NCBI RefSeq assembly: GCF_944380985.1
Contig: NZ_CALWJJ010000001.1
Coordinates: forward strand, 1-64,000
Direction of reading: 5' to 3'
DNA: 64,000 nt
Source: an uncultured Agathobaculum sp.
Lineage (GTDB): Bacteria; Bacillota; Clostridia; Oscillospirales; Butyricicoccaceae
Positions 23,856 to 32,729 of this stretch are shown here, in pieces (position 1 is the stretch's first letter; every line of letters begins with the position of its first letter). A program made the translations under genes and the position numbers. Below the pieces are notes generated by a model that did not search any database, was not told the origin of the DNA, and saw only the letters and a list, made by a program, of their open reading frames with translations.

Positions 23856-25541
23856 TCAAGGCGTTTTTGTGAAATGGTACTGATTCGCCGGAACCATTGC
23901 ACCATTTTTCTCCAGTGCACAATTCCCTGCATTGCATAATAAAACGGCGGCCTCTGGAAGGCCGCCGGAAGGGATGGTCTGCATGCCGGACACATACACG
24001 CCTAGCACACTTTGACCCTGATAGGTTGTTTCATAAAGTGCAACGGAAAGCAGATAGCCTGCCGAAGAGGTAAATGCATCCTCCGAAAACTGATAGAATG
24101 TATGTTCGCCCAGCACAGCATAGTATTCAAGCAGCAGACGCTCGCTATCCTCCATATCTGCCATGCGATAGTAAAACTGCGTTGTGCCGCGATCACGGTC
24201 GGTGGCAAACAGTGGCACACCGGTCACCGCGCCAAAATCCGGTACCGGGTACAGGTTTAAGTAGCACCGTGATGCGTCCGGCCGGTGGGCGCTTGTATAC
24301 TCTAACGGACTGACCGCATTGTTTCCATCCATGCTATCGAGCGCGCTGATCGGAACCGAAAAGGATGGCGCGCCGCCGTTCTGGCTGCTCGCTGTAATGC
24401 CGACCAGTTGCCCGTATGCATTGATCAGCGCGCCGCCCGAGTTGCCGCTGATGACAGTAGCAGTGCTTTCAATCATCGGGGTCAGAAAAGCATCGCTTGC
24501 GGAGTTGGTCACCGTACCTTCTGTCAGCCGGGCGCTGCCGCCGCTCGGATAGCCCAGCGCGTAGACCTTGTCGCCCACCTGCACCGGATACGCCGTTTCG
24601 AGGTATGCCATGTCGCTGCCCACCACGCGGATATAGGCAATGTCTGCGCGCGCATCAATGTCGTATACACTTACTTCGCGCTTGACGCCGTCCGACATCT
24701 CTGCCACCAGACGGGAAACCCCGTTGACAATATGGCCGCAGGTGACCGCGTCGCCATTTGCCGCAATCACAACTCCGCTGCCCATGCCAAGCAGCGTACC
24801 GCGCGCGTCGTAAGAATACAGCTTAAATACCGCCGGCAGACAGCGGGCGGTCACCTCGTCTGCTGTCAGCTCCCGCACTGCGGCATGCAGTGTAAATGTA
24901 TGCCGCAGCGCAGGGTCAGCCATGCGTGTAACAATAGCCGCCGCCTCACTGCGCCTTATCGTGCTATCCGGCCGGAAGCTGCCCGCACTGTCCGCGCCGG
25001 TCAGCACACCTGCGCGATACAGCAGGTATACTGACTGCTCATAGTCCACACCCGCGGGCACATCCGGAATAGCGCCGCTATCGACCGTGTTGATTGCCCG
25101 CAGCGCCTCGGCCGGCAAGGCGTTTGCCAACACATCGGCAAACACCGCGCGTGTTGCCGGGCTGTTGTAATCGGCGCGCGCGGCGGGCAAAATGCCATGC
25201 TCGAGCGCATAATCCACATACACCTGATACCACGGGCCATATGTGGCAAAGTCCGCGCTACCGGTATTGAAAATGCTGTGCATACTGGCCGCCAGCTTGA
25301 CCGCCTCAGCCACGGTCAGCTGGCTGTCCGGTGCAAAGATCGTGGGCGATTGGCCATTGATCAAACCGTACTCATATGCCGTATATACGTTTTGCGCATA
25401 CCATGCGTCTTCCGGCACGTCGGTAAACTGACCGGCGTAGGTCGCCTGCGCTGCGAAATTCTCATAACCCGCAGCGGCGGCAGGCAGCAGGCTGGTCATC
25501 ATAACTGCCGCCAGCAACAGGCTGATTACTCTTTTTTTCAC
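23856..25541 (-). CDS. Secreted S-layer-homology protein with trypsin-like (HtrA-type) serine protease domain
   Basis: Exported wall-bound protease (561 aa). A signal peptide (residues 1-24) is followed by three SLH-type repeats to about 210, the last with FRPDSTIRRSEAAAIVTRM. The chymotrypsin-fold domain has His near 268 (CGHIVNG), Asp near 298 (DARADIAYIRV) and Ser near 367 (SGNSGGALI), a complete triad with an oxyanion GNSGG. No PDZ domain is seen. The last 150 residues are unassigned. Like the SLH/transglutaminase protein at 4.0-5.8 kb it joins a surface anchor to an enzyme. The target is unknown. Confidence 0.88.
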   Translation of the reverse strand: MKKRVISLLLAAVMMTSLLPAAAAGYENFAAQATYAGQFTDVPEDAWYAQNVYTAYEYGLINGQSPTIFAPDSQLTVAEAVKLAASMHSIFNTGSADFATYGPWYQVYVDYALEHGILPAARADYNSPATRAVFADVLANALPAEALRAINTVDSGAIPDVPAGVDYEQSVYLLYRAGVLTGADSAGSFRPDSTIRRSEAAAIVTRMADPALRHTFTLHAAVRELTADEVTARCLPAVFKLYSYDARGTLLGMGSGVVIAANGDAVTCGHIVNGVSRLVAEMSDGVKREVSVYDIDARADIAYIRVVGSDMAYLETAYPVQVGDKVYALGYPSGGSARLTEGTVTNSASDAFLTPMIESTATVISGNSGGALINAYGQLVGITASSQNGGAPSFSVPISALDSMDGNNAVSPLEYTSAHRPDASRCYLNLYPVPDFGAVTGVPLFATDRDRGTTQFYYRMADMEDSERLLLEYYAVLGEHTFYQFSEDAFTSSAGYLLSVALYETTYQGQSVLGVYVSGMQTIPSGGLPEAAVLLCNAGNCALEKNGAMVPANQYHFTKTP

Positions 25542-25657
25542 GGTTTTATCCTCCGTTTGGATCGGTACGAGGGAAAGCGGCGCCGGTTATCCCGAGGCTC
25601 CGCTTTCCCAATGCGCCGGTCTTCAGTCAAGTGCGTAGGCAGACGTCTATACGCGCC

Positions 25658-26161
25658 TCAGCCCTGGTAGGCCGCGACAATCTCACCGATATACATCGTG
25701 TGGAAATCACGGTCTTCATACCATCTGTCGATGATCTCCTGGTGCAGAATGTCCTCGGGTGCAATCTCACTTTTGCAACGCTTGCGACAGACCAGTACAA
25801 GTTCTGCCTCGGCAAAGGTGGGCTGACCGTCCACAAAGACCGGGGTAAGACCGCTCTGGTGCATCTTGTCGATGTCCCGGCCGGACTTGCTGCCCAGCAA
25901 ACCCAGCGCATCGCGGTGTCCATCCTGCAAAAAGGTTAGCGTAAAATACTCGCTACCATCGACAAACTCCCTGGTATAACGTCTATGCCGGATATAGCAT
26001 GTTGCTGCGGGCTTGCCCCATATCACGCCGACGCCGCCCCAACTGGCGGTCATCGTGTTCCAACGCTCCGGCGTACCGGCCGAAATCAGCATCCACTGTT
26101 TTCCAATTTTGGCGAACGGATTGAGCGACAGCTCTTCAATATTGATTTTGGTAAGTGACAC
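25658..26161 (-). CDS. Flavin reductase family protein
   Basis: FMN-binding split-barrel protein (167 aa) of the flavin-reductase/FMN-binding type found in anaerobes. Signatures are MLISAGTPERWNTMTASWGGVGVIWGKPAATCYIRHRRYT at the N-terminus, which forms the flavin pocket, then EYFTLTFL and LGLLGSKSGRDIDK. It probably uses NAD(P)H to reduce free or bound flavin; the physiological partner is not evident. It is a single gene with GGAGGG before the ATG. Confidence 0.8.
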   Translation of the reverse strand: MSLTKINIEELSLNPFAKIGKQWMLISAGTPERWNTMTASWGGVGVIWGKPAATCYIRHRRYTREFVDGSEYFTLTFLQDGHRDALGLLGSKSGRDIDKMHQSGLTPVFVDGQPTFAEAELVLVCRKRCKSEIAPEDILHQEIIDRWYEDRDFHTMYIGEIVAAYQG

Positions 26162-26259
26162 GGTTTTTCCCTCCTATGGTAATGATGGAGATATAAAGAA
26201 CAATAAGTGTGCGCCACGCGCATTTCTTATAGACAATGGCAGCATACCGCCATTGCCAT

Positions 26260-26289
26260 AAAAAGCCAGGCACATTCTCCTGGCTTTTT
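26260..26289. terminator. Terminator downstream of ftsK
   Basis: AAAAAGCCAGG pairs with CCTGGCTTTTT around an 8-base loop. A second perfect hairpin without T-run (ACGACCATTTT/AAAATGGTCGT, about 26327-26352) spans the ftsK stop codon. Confidence 0.85.
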
Positions 26290-26333
26290 ATATAAAATAA
26301 TAATTTTGCCGGCTCGCGGGCAGAACGACCATT

Positions 26334-28853
26334 TTATTCAAAATGGTCGTTTCTCCGCAGCTTCATTTCCTGCCATTCCTCCCTCGAAATGAGGATCTGA
26401 CGGGGCTTAGAACCTTCAAACGGGCCGATGATGCCGCGCTCCTCGATTTGGTCGATGATGCGCGCAGCGCGCGAGTAGCCCAGCTTTAGACGGCGCTGCA
26501 GCATCGAGGTGGACGCCTGCCGGCAATCCATGATGACGTCGATCGCCTCCTCGATCATCTCGTCCTCTTCCCCGCTGGGGTCAGAAGCGCCGCCGGCTCC
26601 CTTGCTGTCCGCCTGTTCGATCTGGCGCTCAATATGCTCGAGGATCTCTTCACTATATTCGGCAGTGCTCCCCTGCTTGATATGCGCGATGACCGCTTCG
26701 ATCTCCTCTGACGAAATAAAGCAGCCCTGCACACGCGTGGGCTTGCCTTCGCCAAGCGGTCCGTACAACATATCGCCCTTGCCGATCAGCTTTTCCGCAC
26801 CTGTCGTATCGAGAATGATGCGGGATTCGATCTGGCTGGCTACCGCGAAAGCGATGCGCGAGGGGATATTCGCTTTCATGATACCGGTGATGACATCCGC
26901 CGAAGGGCGCTGCGTCGCAACGACCAAATGCATGCCCGCAGCGCGCGCCTTTTGCGCGATACGACAGATAGAGGTTTCGACCTCCTTGGCGGCGACCATC
27001 ATCAAATCGGCAAGCTCGTCGATCACGATAACGATCTGCGGCAGCACCTGATACTGCTCGGGTATGCCGTCCTCCTGCTGCTCGGCCTTGGCCTTTTCAG
27101 CGCGCATCAGATCGTTATAACCGGATAGATTGCGCACCTGATGGTCGGCAAACAGCTTATAGCGTCGCTCCATCTCGCCGACCGCCCAGTTGAGCGCACC
27201 CGAGGCTTTCTTCGGATCGGTCACAACCGGGATGAGCAGATGCGGAATGCCGTTATAGTTGCCCAGCTCGACCATCTTCGGGTCGACCATGATAAGGCGC
27301 ACTTCCTCGGGCGTGGATTTGTACAAAATCGAGATCAGCATCGAGTTGATACACACCGATTTGCCCGAGCCAGTCGTGCCGGCGATCAGCATATGCGGCA
27401 TTTTGGCGATATCGCCAATGACCGGCTTGCCGGTAATGTCCTTGCCCACGGCAAAGGACAGGCGGCTGCGCGCGTTTGTAAACGCAGGCGAAGCAATGCA
27501 CTCGCGGATATAAACCGTATTGATCGTCTTGTTCGGCACCTCGATGCCGACCGCCACCTTATCCGGAATGGGCGCAATGCGCACATTCGCTGCGCCGAGC
27601 GACAGCGCAATATCATCTGAGAGCGCCGTGATACGCGAAAGCTTGATGCCACGCGGGATAGACAGCTCAAACCGCGTGACCGACGGCCCGCGCACAATGC
27701 CGATGATCTGCGCATCGATATTGAATGATTGCAGCGTATCGAGCAGGCACGAGGAATTCTCCTTGAGTTCGGCCTCCACGCCTGTGGTTGAGGCATGCTT
27801 GCCCTGCTTCAGCAGATCGAGCGGCGGATAGTCATAGACCGGCGCAGGCGTTTTCTGGCTCTCGTCCATTTCATCATTGAGCGCGGCCTGCTCGTGCTCG
27901 CTCATCCGCTCGGCCTTTTGCGGCTTGAGCTGCGGCGCGGGATCGGGCGTCTCCTCCTCTTGCTCCGGCTCGTTTTCCATCAGATCGAGGATGCTGACTT
28001 GATCACCCGTCGTCTCCTCCTTAATGGAGCGCAAGTACTCGTCCGGCGCAATCGGCTTGCCGCCATGCTGATGGTGCGGTGCGGCATCCGGATCCGCACC
28101 AGGCTTATCCTCGCCAGGCGGATCGGTGTCGAGCGGAATGTCGATTTGCTGCTTACGGCGGCCGGCACGGCGCTCATCACGCTTTTGCGCGCGCATAGCT
28201 GCGACCTCATGGACATTGGGCAACTTGGGCGGCGCCTCATAATGCGCGCGCTCATCCTCATCCTCGTATTCATAATCAAGCGGACGGAACATCTCCATGA
28301 GCGCCTGCGGTGTAATACGCAACGCCGCAAAAATCGCTCCGATGGTCAGCAGCAGCAGCGCGAGCAGCGCGCCGGCCGAGGACAGCGCCCATTCCAGCAC
28401 GATATACACCCCGCCGGACAGCAGTCCGCCGGATTCTCCAGCCATGCCGGTCGTCAGCAGACCAGCCAGCGTCTGCATGGAAAAATCAAATTGGTTTGCA
28501 CTGGTAAATGCGTGGACAATGCTGCCGATCAACACAGGCAGCAGCGCAATGCATGCCCCGCGCAGACGCACCGGCCCTTTCTCTCTTGCAAACAGCAGCC
28601 CCGCAAGCGCCAATAGCGCAAACGGCAGCAGATAGCTACCCACGCCGATAACCGCGCTGATGCCGCGGTGCACCCAGTGCAGCAGAACCCCGTCGATCGG
28701 CAGGATAGACAGCAGGCATAGCAGCGCGATCACCGCCCAAACAGCGCCCCACGCCGTGCGTGACAGGGTCGGCTCGGCCTTGCGCCGAGACGTCTGCTTA
28801 CTGCGCGGCGCGGTCTTTACCGTTTTTTTACTTGTCGATTTTCTTGCAGCCAA
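26334..28853 (-). CDS. DNA translocase FtsK/SpoIIIE
   Basis: Hexameric ATP-driven DNA pump that clears chromosome from the division or sporulation septum (839 aa). The N-terminal 190 residues hold four or five membrane helices, followed by a charged linker. The motor has Walker [16 protein letters not shown], Walker [13 protein letters not shown] and the arginine-rich [24 protein letters not shown] stretch. The C-terminal winged gamma domain is [29 protein letters not shown], which reads orienting sequences. It could be FtsK or SpoIIIE; only one is in the window. Confidence 0.95.
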   Translation of the reverse strand: MAARKSTSKKTVKTAPRSKQTSRRKAEPTLSRTAWGAVWAVIALLCLLSILPIDGVLLHWVHRGISAVIGVGSYLLPFALLALAGLLFAREKGPVRLRGACIALLPVLIGSIVHAFTSANQFDFSMQTLAGLLTTGMAGESGGLLSGGVYIVLEWALSSAGALLALLLLTIGAIFAALRITPQALMEMFRPLDYEYEDEDERAHYEAPPKLPNVHEVAAMRAQKRDERRAGRRKQQIDIPLDTDPPGEDKPGADPDAAPHHQHGGKPIAPDEYLRSIKEETTGDQVSILDLMENEPEQEEETPDPAPQLKPQKAERMSEHEQAALNDEMDESQKTPAPVYDYPPLDLLKQGKHASTTGVEAELKENSSCLLDTLQSFNIDAQIIGIVRGPSVTRFELSIPRGIKLSRITALSDDIALSLGAANVRIAPIPDKVAVGIEVPNKTINTVYIRECIASPAFTNARSRLSFAVGKDITGKPVIGDIAKMPHMLIAGTTGSGKSVCINSMLISILYKSTPEEVRLIMVDPKMVELGNYNGIPHLLIPVVTDPKKASGALNWAVGEMERRYKLFADHQVRNLSGYNDLMRAEKAKAEQQEDGIPEQYQVLPQIVIVIDELADLMMVAAKEVETSICRIAQKARAAGMHLVVATQRPSADVITGIMKANIPSRIAFAVASQIESRIILDTTGAEKLIGKGDMLYGPLGEGKPTRVQGCFISSEEIEAVIAHIKQGSTAEYSEEILEHIERQIEQADSKGAGGASDPSGEEDEMIEEAIDVIMDCRQASTSMLQRRLKLGYSRAARIIDQIEERGIIGPFEGSKPRQILISREEWQEMKLRRNDHFE

Positions 28854-28959
28854 TGTGTATTACCCTCACTTTAATCCTCTTTCTATGTATGCCGGTCACT
28901 GCACGCGCTAACCGCGCGGCGAATAAACAGACCTCTTTGCCGACGTGCGGCGAAAAGTC

Positions 28960-28989
28960 ATAAAAGCCAGGACCGGGCCTGACTTTTAT
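28960..28989 (-). terminator. Terminator downstream of uppP
   Basis: ATAAAAGCCAGG pairs with CCTGACTTTTAT (one mismatch), 6-base loop, T-run. Confidence 0.7.
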
Positions 28990-29001
28990 CCGGATGTGTG
29001 A

Positions 29002-29832
29002 TTATACCATCGTGATTAGGCTGGCGACGACCGCCACCGTGCCGACCAGCGTGCAATAGACCACAAACGGACGGAAGTTGCCGCGATTTGTGATGAACTT
29101 GACCATGCGGATGGCCGCAAGGCCGGATGCCATTGCTACCAGAATGCCCACAACGTAGCAAGCGATCGATGTCTCGCCCATAAGCGAGGGATCGCGGATG
29201 ACATCGGCAAGCTCGAGAATGTTGGCACCCAGCACGACCGGCAGCGACATGATGAACGCAAAGCGTACGGCAAACTCGCGCGAAAAACCGCAAAACAGGC
29301 CGGTGCAAATCGTCGTGCCCGAGCGCGACAGCCCGGGTATTACCGCAAACATCTGACCGATGCCGACAATCAGCGCATCCAGCCAGCTGGCTGTTTCCTC
29401 TGTCTTTCGCTTTTTGGGCGCTTTTTCGGATAGAAACAGCAGCACGGCGGTCAGCAGCAGCATCAGACCGACAAGCAGCGGCGAGGAAAACGCCGCCTCC
29501 AGCCTGCTTTCGATCGGCAGGATGGCAAACATGGGAATGAGCGTGATCAGCAGCATCACAATGAAGCGGCGATACGGATGTCCATTTATCCTAAACCCAT
29601 CCCGGACCCAGCCGAAAAACTCGACAAACAGCTCCTTGATGTCCTTCCAGAATGCAACGACAACGCTGAGCAGCGTGCCAAAATGCAGCAGCACATTAAA
29701 CAGCATATAATTGGTCTCTACGCCGCTGCCAAACAGCGCCTGTACAAGAACAAGATGGCCAGACGAGGATACCGGTAGGAACTCGGTCAAGCCCTGCACC
29801 AGGCCCTGCAAAGCGGCAAACCAGATACTCAT
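29002..29832 (-). CDS. uppP: Undecaprenyl-diphosphatase UppP (BacA)
   Basis: Membrane phosphatase that recycles the undecaprenyl carrier for wall synthesis and gives bacitracin tolerance. The 276-aa protein has the two family motifs, LTEFLPVSSSGHLVL near residue 20 and the pseudo-repeat PGLSRSGTTICTGLFCG, plus about seven helices. The ATG at 29832 follows AGGAGGAG. The longer frame to 29925 is unlikely, because it runs through the leader. It is a single-gene unit with its own terminator. Confidence 0.95.
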   Translation of the reverse strand: MSIWFAALQGLVQGLTEFLPVSSSGHLVLVQALFGSGVETNYMLFNVLLHFGTLLSVVVAFWKDIKELFVEFFGWVRDGFRINGHPYRRFIVMLLITLIPMFAILPIESRLEAAFSSPLLVGLMLLLTAVLLFLSEKAPKKRKTEETASWLDALIVGIGQMFAVIPGLSRSGTTICTGLFCGFSREFAVRFAFIMSLPVVLGANILELADVIRDPSLMGETSIACYVVGILVAMASGLAAIRMVKFITNRGNFRPFVVYCTLVGTVAVVASLITMV

Positions 29833-29942
29833 GGATATGTCTCCTCCTGATGGGTTCAGTTTACATACAGATTTATTATAGCATACAAATCGCTTGAATA
29901 CCACTGTTTTTGGTGAAAAAAACACCGTGCGCCAGCAGAAGG

Positions 29943-30764
29943 CTAACCGTTTTCTTCCAATATCTGATCGATCGCTGCCGCAACGCCGTCCTCGGCGTTT
30001 GTCAGCGTCTCACGCGCGCAAATTGCCTTAACTGCGTCCGACGCATTGCCCATCGCGACCGGCAGCGCGACTGCGCGCAGCATCTCCAGATCGTTCTCAC
30101 TGTCTCCGATGGCGGCTGCGTGCGCAAGATCGGTGCCGAGCGCACGGCACAGCATACCGAGCGCTGCGCCCTTATTCGCCTCCGGCGCGACCACCTCAAT
30201 GTTATCTGCCGCCGAACTCATCACCCGCACGCCCGGGATCTGCTCGACCTGCTTGCGAATGAGACCAAGCATGACCGCATCACCTGTGCGCGCAAAAATC
30301 TTGTCAACCGCCAGGCGCCTTTCTGCGATGTATTCGGCCACCGAGGGCACAACCTGCTTGACCGCAAGATAGCCCTCATTGGACTTGTACTTACCAAATT
30401 CCATATCATCATAAGGCGTGATCAGCAGCTGCTCGCCCACATAAATCATCGCCGTCACACCAATGCGCTCGACTGTGGCAGCCACGCGCACCGCAGGTTC
30501 CCACGGCATAGACAGCCGTATGCTGCACCGCCCACTCGCTACGCTCGACAGCGATGCGCCGCCCGAAGTGACCATTAAATCCTCTACACCGAGGGCGAGC
30601 GCAAAGTCGCGCGCCTCACCGCAGATGCGCCCTGTCGAAACGACCACATGCAGCCCCGCCTGCCGCGCCCGCCGTACGGCCTCCCGCGTCGCGTCCGACA
30701 CCGTGTTGTCCGGCGTGAGCGCTGTGCCGTCCAGATCGAGCGCGATCAGCTCTATCTTCCGCAT
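29943..30764 (-). CDS. Cof-type HAD-family phosphatase
   Basis: Haloacid-dehalogenase hydrolase of the Cof/type IIB class (273 aa), probably acting on sugar phosphates or a flavin/PLP phosphate. Motif I is ALDLDGTALTPDN, with TGR in motif II (VVSTGRICGEAR), a cap domain around 85-185, and motif IV AAIGDSENDLEMLRAV. NKGAALGML is the Cof Lys motif. The ATG at 30764 follows GGGGGAG. It reads away from the phage-type cassette and its start lies only about 75 bases from that cassette's SOS-like box. Confidence 0.9.
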   Translation of the reverse strand: MRKIELIALDLDGTALTPDNTVSDATREAVRRARQAGLHVVVSTGRICGEARDFALALGVEDLMVTSGGASLSSVASGRCSIRLSMPWEPAVRVAATVERIGVTAMIYVGEQLLITPYDDMEFGKYKSNEGYLAVKQVVPSVAEYIAERRLAVDKIFARTGDAVMLGLIRKQVEQIPGVRVMSSAADNIEVVAPEANKGAALGMLCRALGTDLAHAAAIGDSENDLEMLRAVALPVAMGNASDAVKAICARETLTNAEDGVAAAIDQILEENG

Positions 30765-30839
30765 GTTCTCTCCCCCTGCTGTGAAGTGCATTTTATTCAG
30801 AATACCGCAATAGACAATAAATTGCAAGTATATAAAAAT

Positions 30840-30853
30840 CGAACATTTGTTCT
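30840..30853. promoter_or_regulatory. Putative LexA (SOS) box at the head of the capsid cassette
   Basis: CGAACATTTGTTCT, against the Firmicute consensus CGAAC-N4-GTTCG; only the last base differs. The inner GAACA-TT-TGTTC is a perfect palindrome. It abuts the cassette's -35 and shares its final T with it, so a bound repressor would block polymerase. Confidence 0.7.
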
Positions 30854-30881
30854 TGACTTTTTACCCCGACGCGTCTATTCT
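30853..30881 (+). promoter_or_regulatory. Promoter of the phage-head cassette
   Basis: TTGACT (30853-30858), 17-base spacer, TATTCT (30876-30881), about 55 bases ahead of the first cassette gene. Confidence 0.75.
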
Positions 30882-30935
30882 ATCCATCACGGGAAGAGTA
30901 AGCAAAATCCATCCCCAAAAGGAGGCGAGGCCATT

Positions 30936-31148
30936 GTGCGCAAAAAAAATCATCCGGAGGAACTGATCCGGATGCTTTACGAAATTGCGGACGACGCGGA
31001 AGCGCCGGCAAACAGCCGTCTGACCGCAATCCGGGAAATTCTCGATCGGACGGTCGGCAAGGGCGCGATGCTGGACGGCGAACAAAAAGCGCCCGAGCCG
31101 GTCGAGATCGTATTTCGAATCGTCGACGCACCGTCGAATACGGCATAA
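30936..31148 (+). CDS. Small terminase-like / DNA-packaging accessory protein
   Basis: Seventy-residue first gene of the cassette. It starts at a GTG preceded by AGGAGG and contains EELIRMLYEIADDAEAPANSRLTAIREILDRTVGKG, a helical pattern (APAxxRxxAxxxxLDRxxGK) common in small proteins just upstream of phage large terminases. It is much shorter than a full small terminase and no separate DNA-binding domain is visible. Its TAA stop overlaps an ATA that seems to be the start of the large terminase. The role is inferred from position and pattern. Confidence 0.6.
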   Translation: MRKKNHPEELIRMLYEIADDAEAPANSRLTAIREILDRTVGKGAMLDGEQKAPEPVEIVFRIVDAPSNTA

Positions 31149-32443
31149 CCCCGCGGCAGGCGGCGTTTATCCGGTCGGATGCGTTTGAAACGCTGTTCGG
31201 CGGCGCGGCGGGCGGCGGCAAAAGCCACGGCCAGCTGCTCGATGCGCTGCGGTTCGCCGTGGTCTATCCCGGCTCACGGCAGCTTATGCTGCGGCGCACC
31301 ATGCCCGAACTTGAGCGCTCGCTCGTGCCTGCATCGCTGCGGCTTTATCCGCAGTCGATCGCATCCTACAAAGTCAGCGAACATTTGTGGCAGTTTGCAA
31401 ACGGTTCAACACTCGAGTTTGGCTTCTGCGATGCTGAGAGCGACGTAACCCGCTACCAGTCGGCCGAGTATGACGTAATCCGATTTGACGAGCTTACCCA
31501 CTTCACCGAAAGTCAGTTTACCTATCTGATTTCTCGCGTGCGCGGCACAAACGGATTTCCCAAGCAGGTCAAATCGACTACCAACCCAGGCGGCGTCGGC
31601 CATCAATGGGTCAAAGCGCGGTATATCGATCCCGCACCGCCTGACACACTGACCGAGTATGACGGCGGCTCGCGGCTGTTTCTGCCTGCAAGGCTTATGG
31701 ACAACCCCTTTTTGCAGCGTGCGGACAGCGCATACGAAAAGCGGCTGCGGCTTCTCTCTCCGCACGACCGTAAGGCGCTGCTTGACGGAGTATGGGATCT
31801 GGACGAGGGCCGGTATTTCAGCGAGTTTTCGGCCGCGCTGCACATCACGCCGCCGCATCCTATCCCTCGAACGTGGCGGCGGTATCTCACAGTCGACTAC
31901 GGTCTCGACATGCTCGCGGCGCTCTGGATCGCGCAAAGCCCGGATGGGTACAGCGTGGTATACCGGGAGCTGTACCAGCCCGGACTGATCATCTCGGAGG
32001 CGGCCGCAGCGATCCAGGCCTGTGAGCCGGCGGGCGAGCGCATCGACTGCCGGCTGGCGCCGCCCGATCTATGGAACCGGCGGCAGGAGACAGGAAAGAG
32101 TGCGGTGGAATTATTTGCGGACTGTGGGCTGGACTTCGATAAAAGCAGCAACGAGCGCGTCGCCGGGTGGCTGGCGCTACACGAGCTGCTTGCGCCGCGC
32201 CGCGACACGCACGGCAAGGCGCGGCCTAAACTCACAATTTTCGACACCTGCCGCAATCTGATTCGTACCCTGCCCGCATTGCAGCATGACAAGCGCAATC
32301 CATCTGACGTGGCAAACACGCCACACGAGCTGACGCATGCGCCCGACGCGCTGCGCGGCTATGCGGCGACTGTGTATGAGCCGCCCGTACCGGTGCAGCC
32401 GACGGCGTATGACTGCGAGGTAGGAGAATTCCTGCAGTATTGA
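31145..32443 (+). CDS. Phage terminase large subunit
   Basis: DNA-packaging ATPase/nuclease (about 432 aa). Walker A GGAAGGGKS lies at about residue 19, Walker B is VIRFDELTHF, coupling motif STTNPGG, and the RNase H-like nuclease carries acidic residues in LTVDYGLD, LAPPDLWNR and THAPDALRGYA, so all catalytic parts are present. The frame has no ATG, GTG or TTG before Walker A; the first GTG is at 31259, after it. The best start is ATA at 31145 (reading M-TPRQAAFIRS), overlapping the upstream stop as ATAA. An ATT at 31112 is an alternative. Confidence 0.85.
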   Translation: MTPRQAAFIRSDAFETLFGGAAGGGKSHGQLLDALRFAVVYPGSRQLMLRRTMPELERSLVPASLRLYPQSIASYKVSEHLWQFANGSTLEFGFCDAESDVTRYQSAEYDVIRFDELTHFTESQFTYLISRVRGTNGFPKQVKSTTNPGGVGHQWVKARYIDPAPPDTLTEYDGGSRLFLPARLMDNPFLQRADSAYEKRLRLLSPHDRKALLDGVWDLDEGRYFSEFSAALHITPPHPIPRTWRRYLTVDYGLDMLAALWIAQSPDGYSVVYRELYQPGLIISEAAAAIQACEPAGERIDCRLAPPDLWNRRQETGKSAVELFADCGLDFDKSSNERVAGWLALHELLAPRRDTHGKARPKLTIFDTCRNLIRTLPALQHDKRNPSDVANTPHELTHAPDALRGYAATVYEPPVPVQPTAYDCEVGEFLQY

Positions 32444-32523
32444 GAGAGGGAGAATGGCAGTTTTTGATACAGGTGACCGTGCACTGCAATTCTCCGTTTA
32501 ACATTTCAATTCTCCATTATTTA
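32444..32523. repeat. Short dispersed repeat copy A
   Basis: Intergenic DNA with GGGAGAATGGCAG on the left and inverted CAATTCTCCG...CAATTCTCCATTATT on the right. It shares the GAGAATGG/TGGAGAAT word with copies near 47.8, 56.7 and 59.1 kb. This copy lies inside the phage-type cassette. Confidence 0.45.
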
Positions 32524-32537
32524 AAAAGGAGGAAGCT

Positions 32538-32729
32538 ATGGAAATCTTATGCTATTGCATCGGCGCGGCGCTGCTGGTGCTGACCGGCGCGGTCTTGTCC
32601 GGTGGACTGCGGCTTCCAGCGCGGCAGCCCAAAGGCGCGGCGCCGGAAGAGACGCCCGATGACGCGCTCAGCCGCGATCTTGCCGCGTTGATGGCTTACG
32701 GACGAGAGGAGGATGACCATGCGATTTGA
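32538..32729 (+). CDS. Small single-span membrane protein in the capsid cassette
   Basis: Sixty-three residues with a strong AGGAGG before the ATG. One N-terminal membrane helix (about residues 4-26, CYCIGAALLVLTGAVLSGG) is followed by a short acidic soluble tail (DDALSRDLAALMAYGREEDD). It overlaps the portal gene by eleven bases, indicating coupled translation. It is in the place where some phages keep a holin or head accessory gene, but a single span with an acidic tail is not diagnostic. Function unknown. Confidence 0.6.
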   Translation: MEILCYCIGAALLVLTGAVLSGGLRLPARQPKGAAPEETPDDALSRDLAALMAYGREEDDHAI

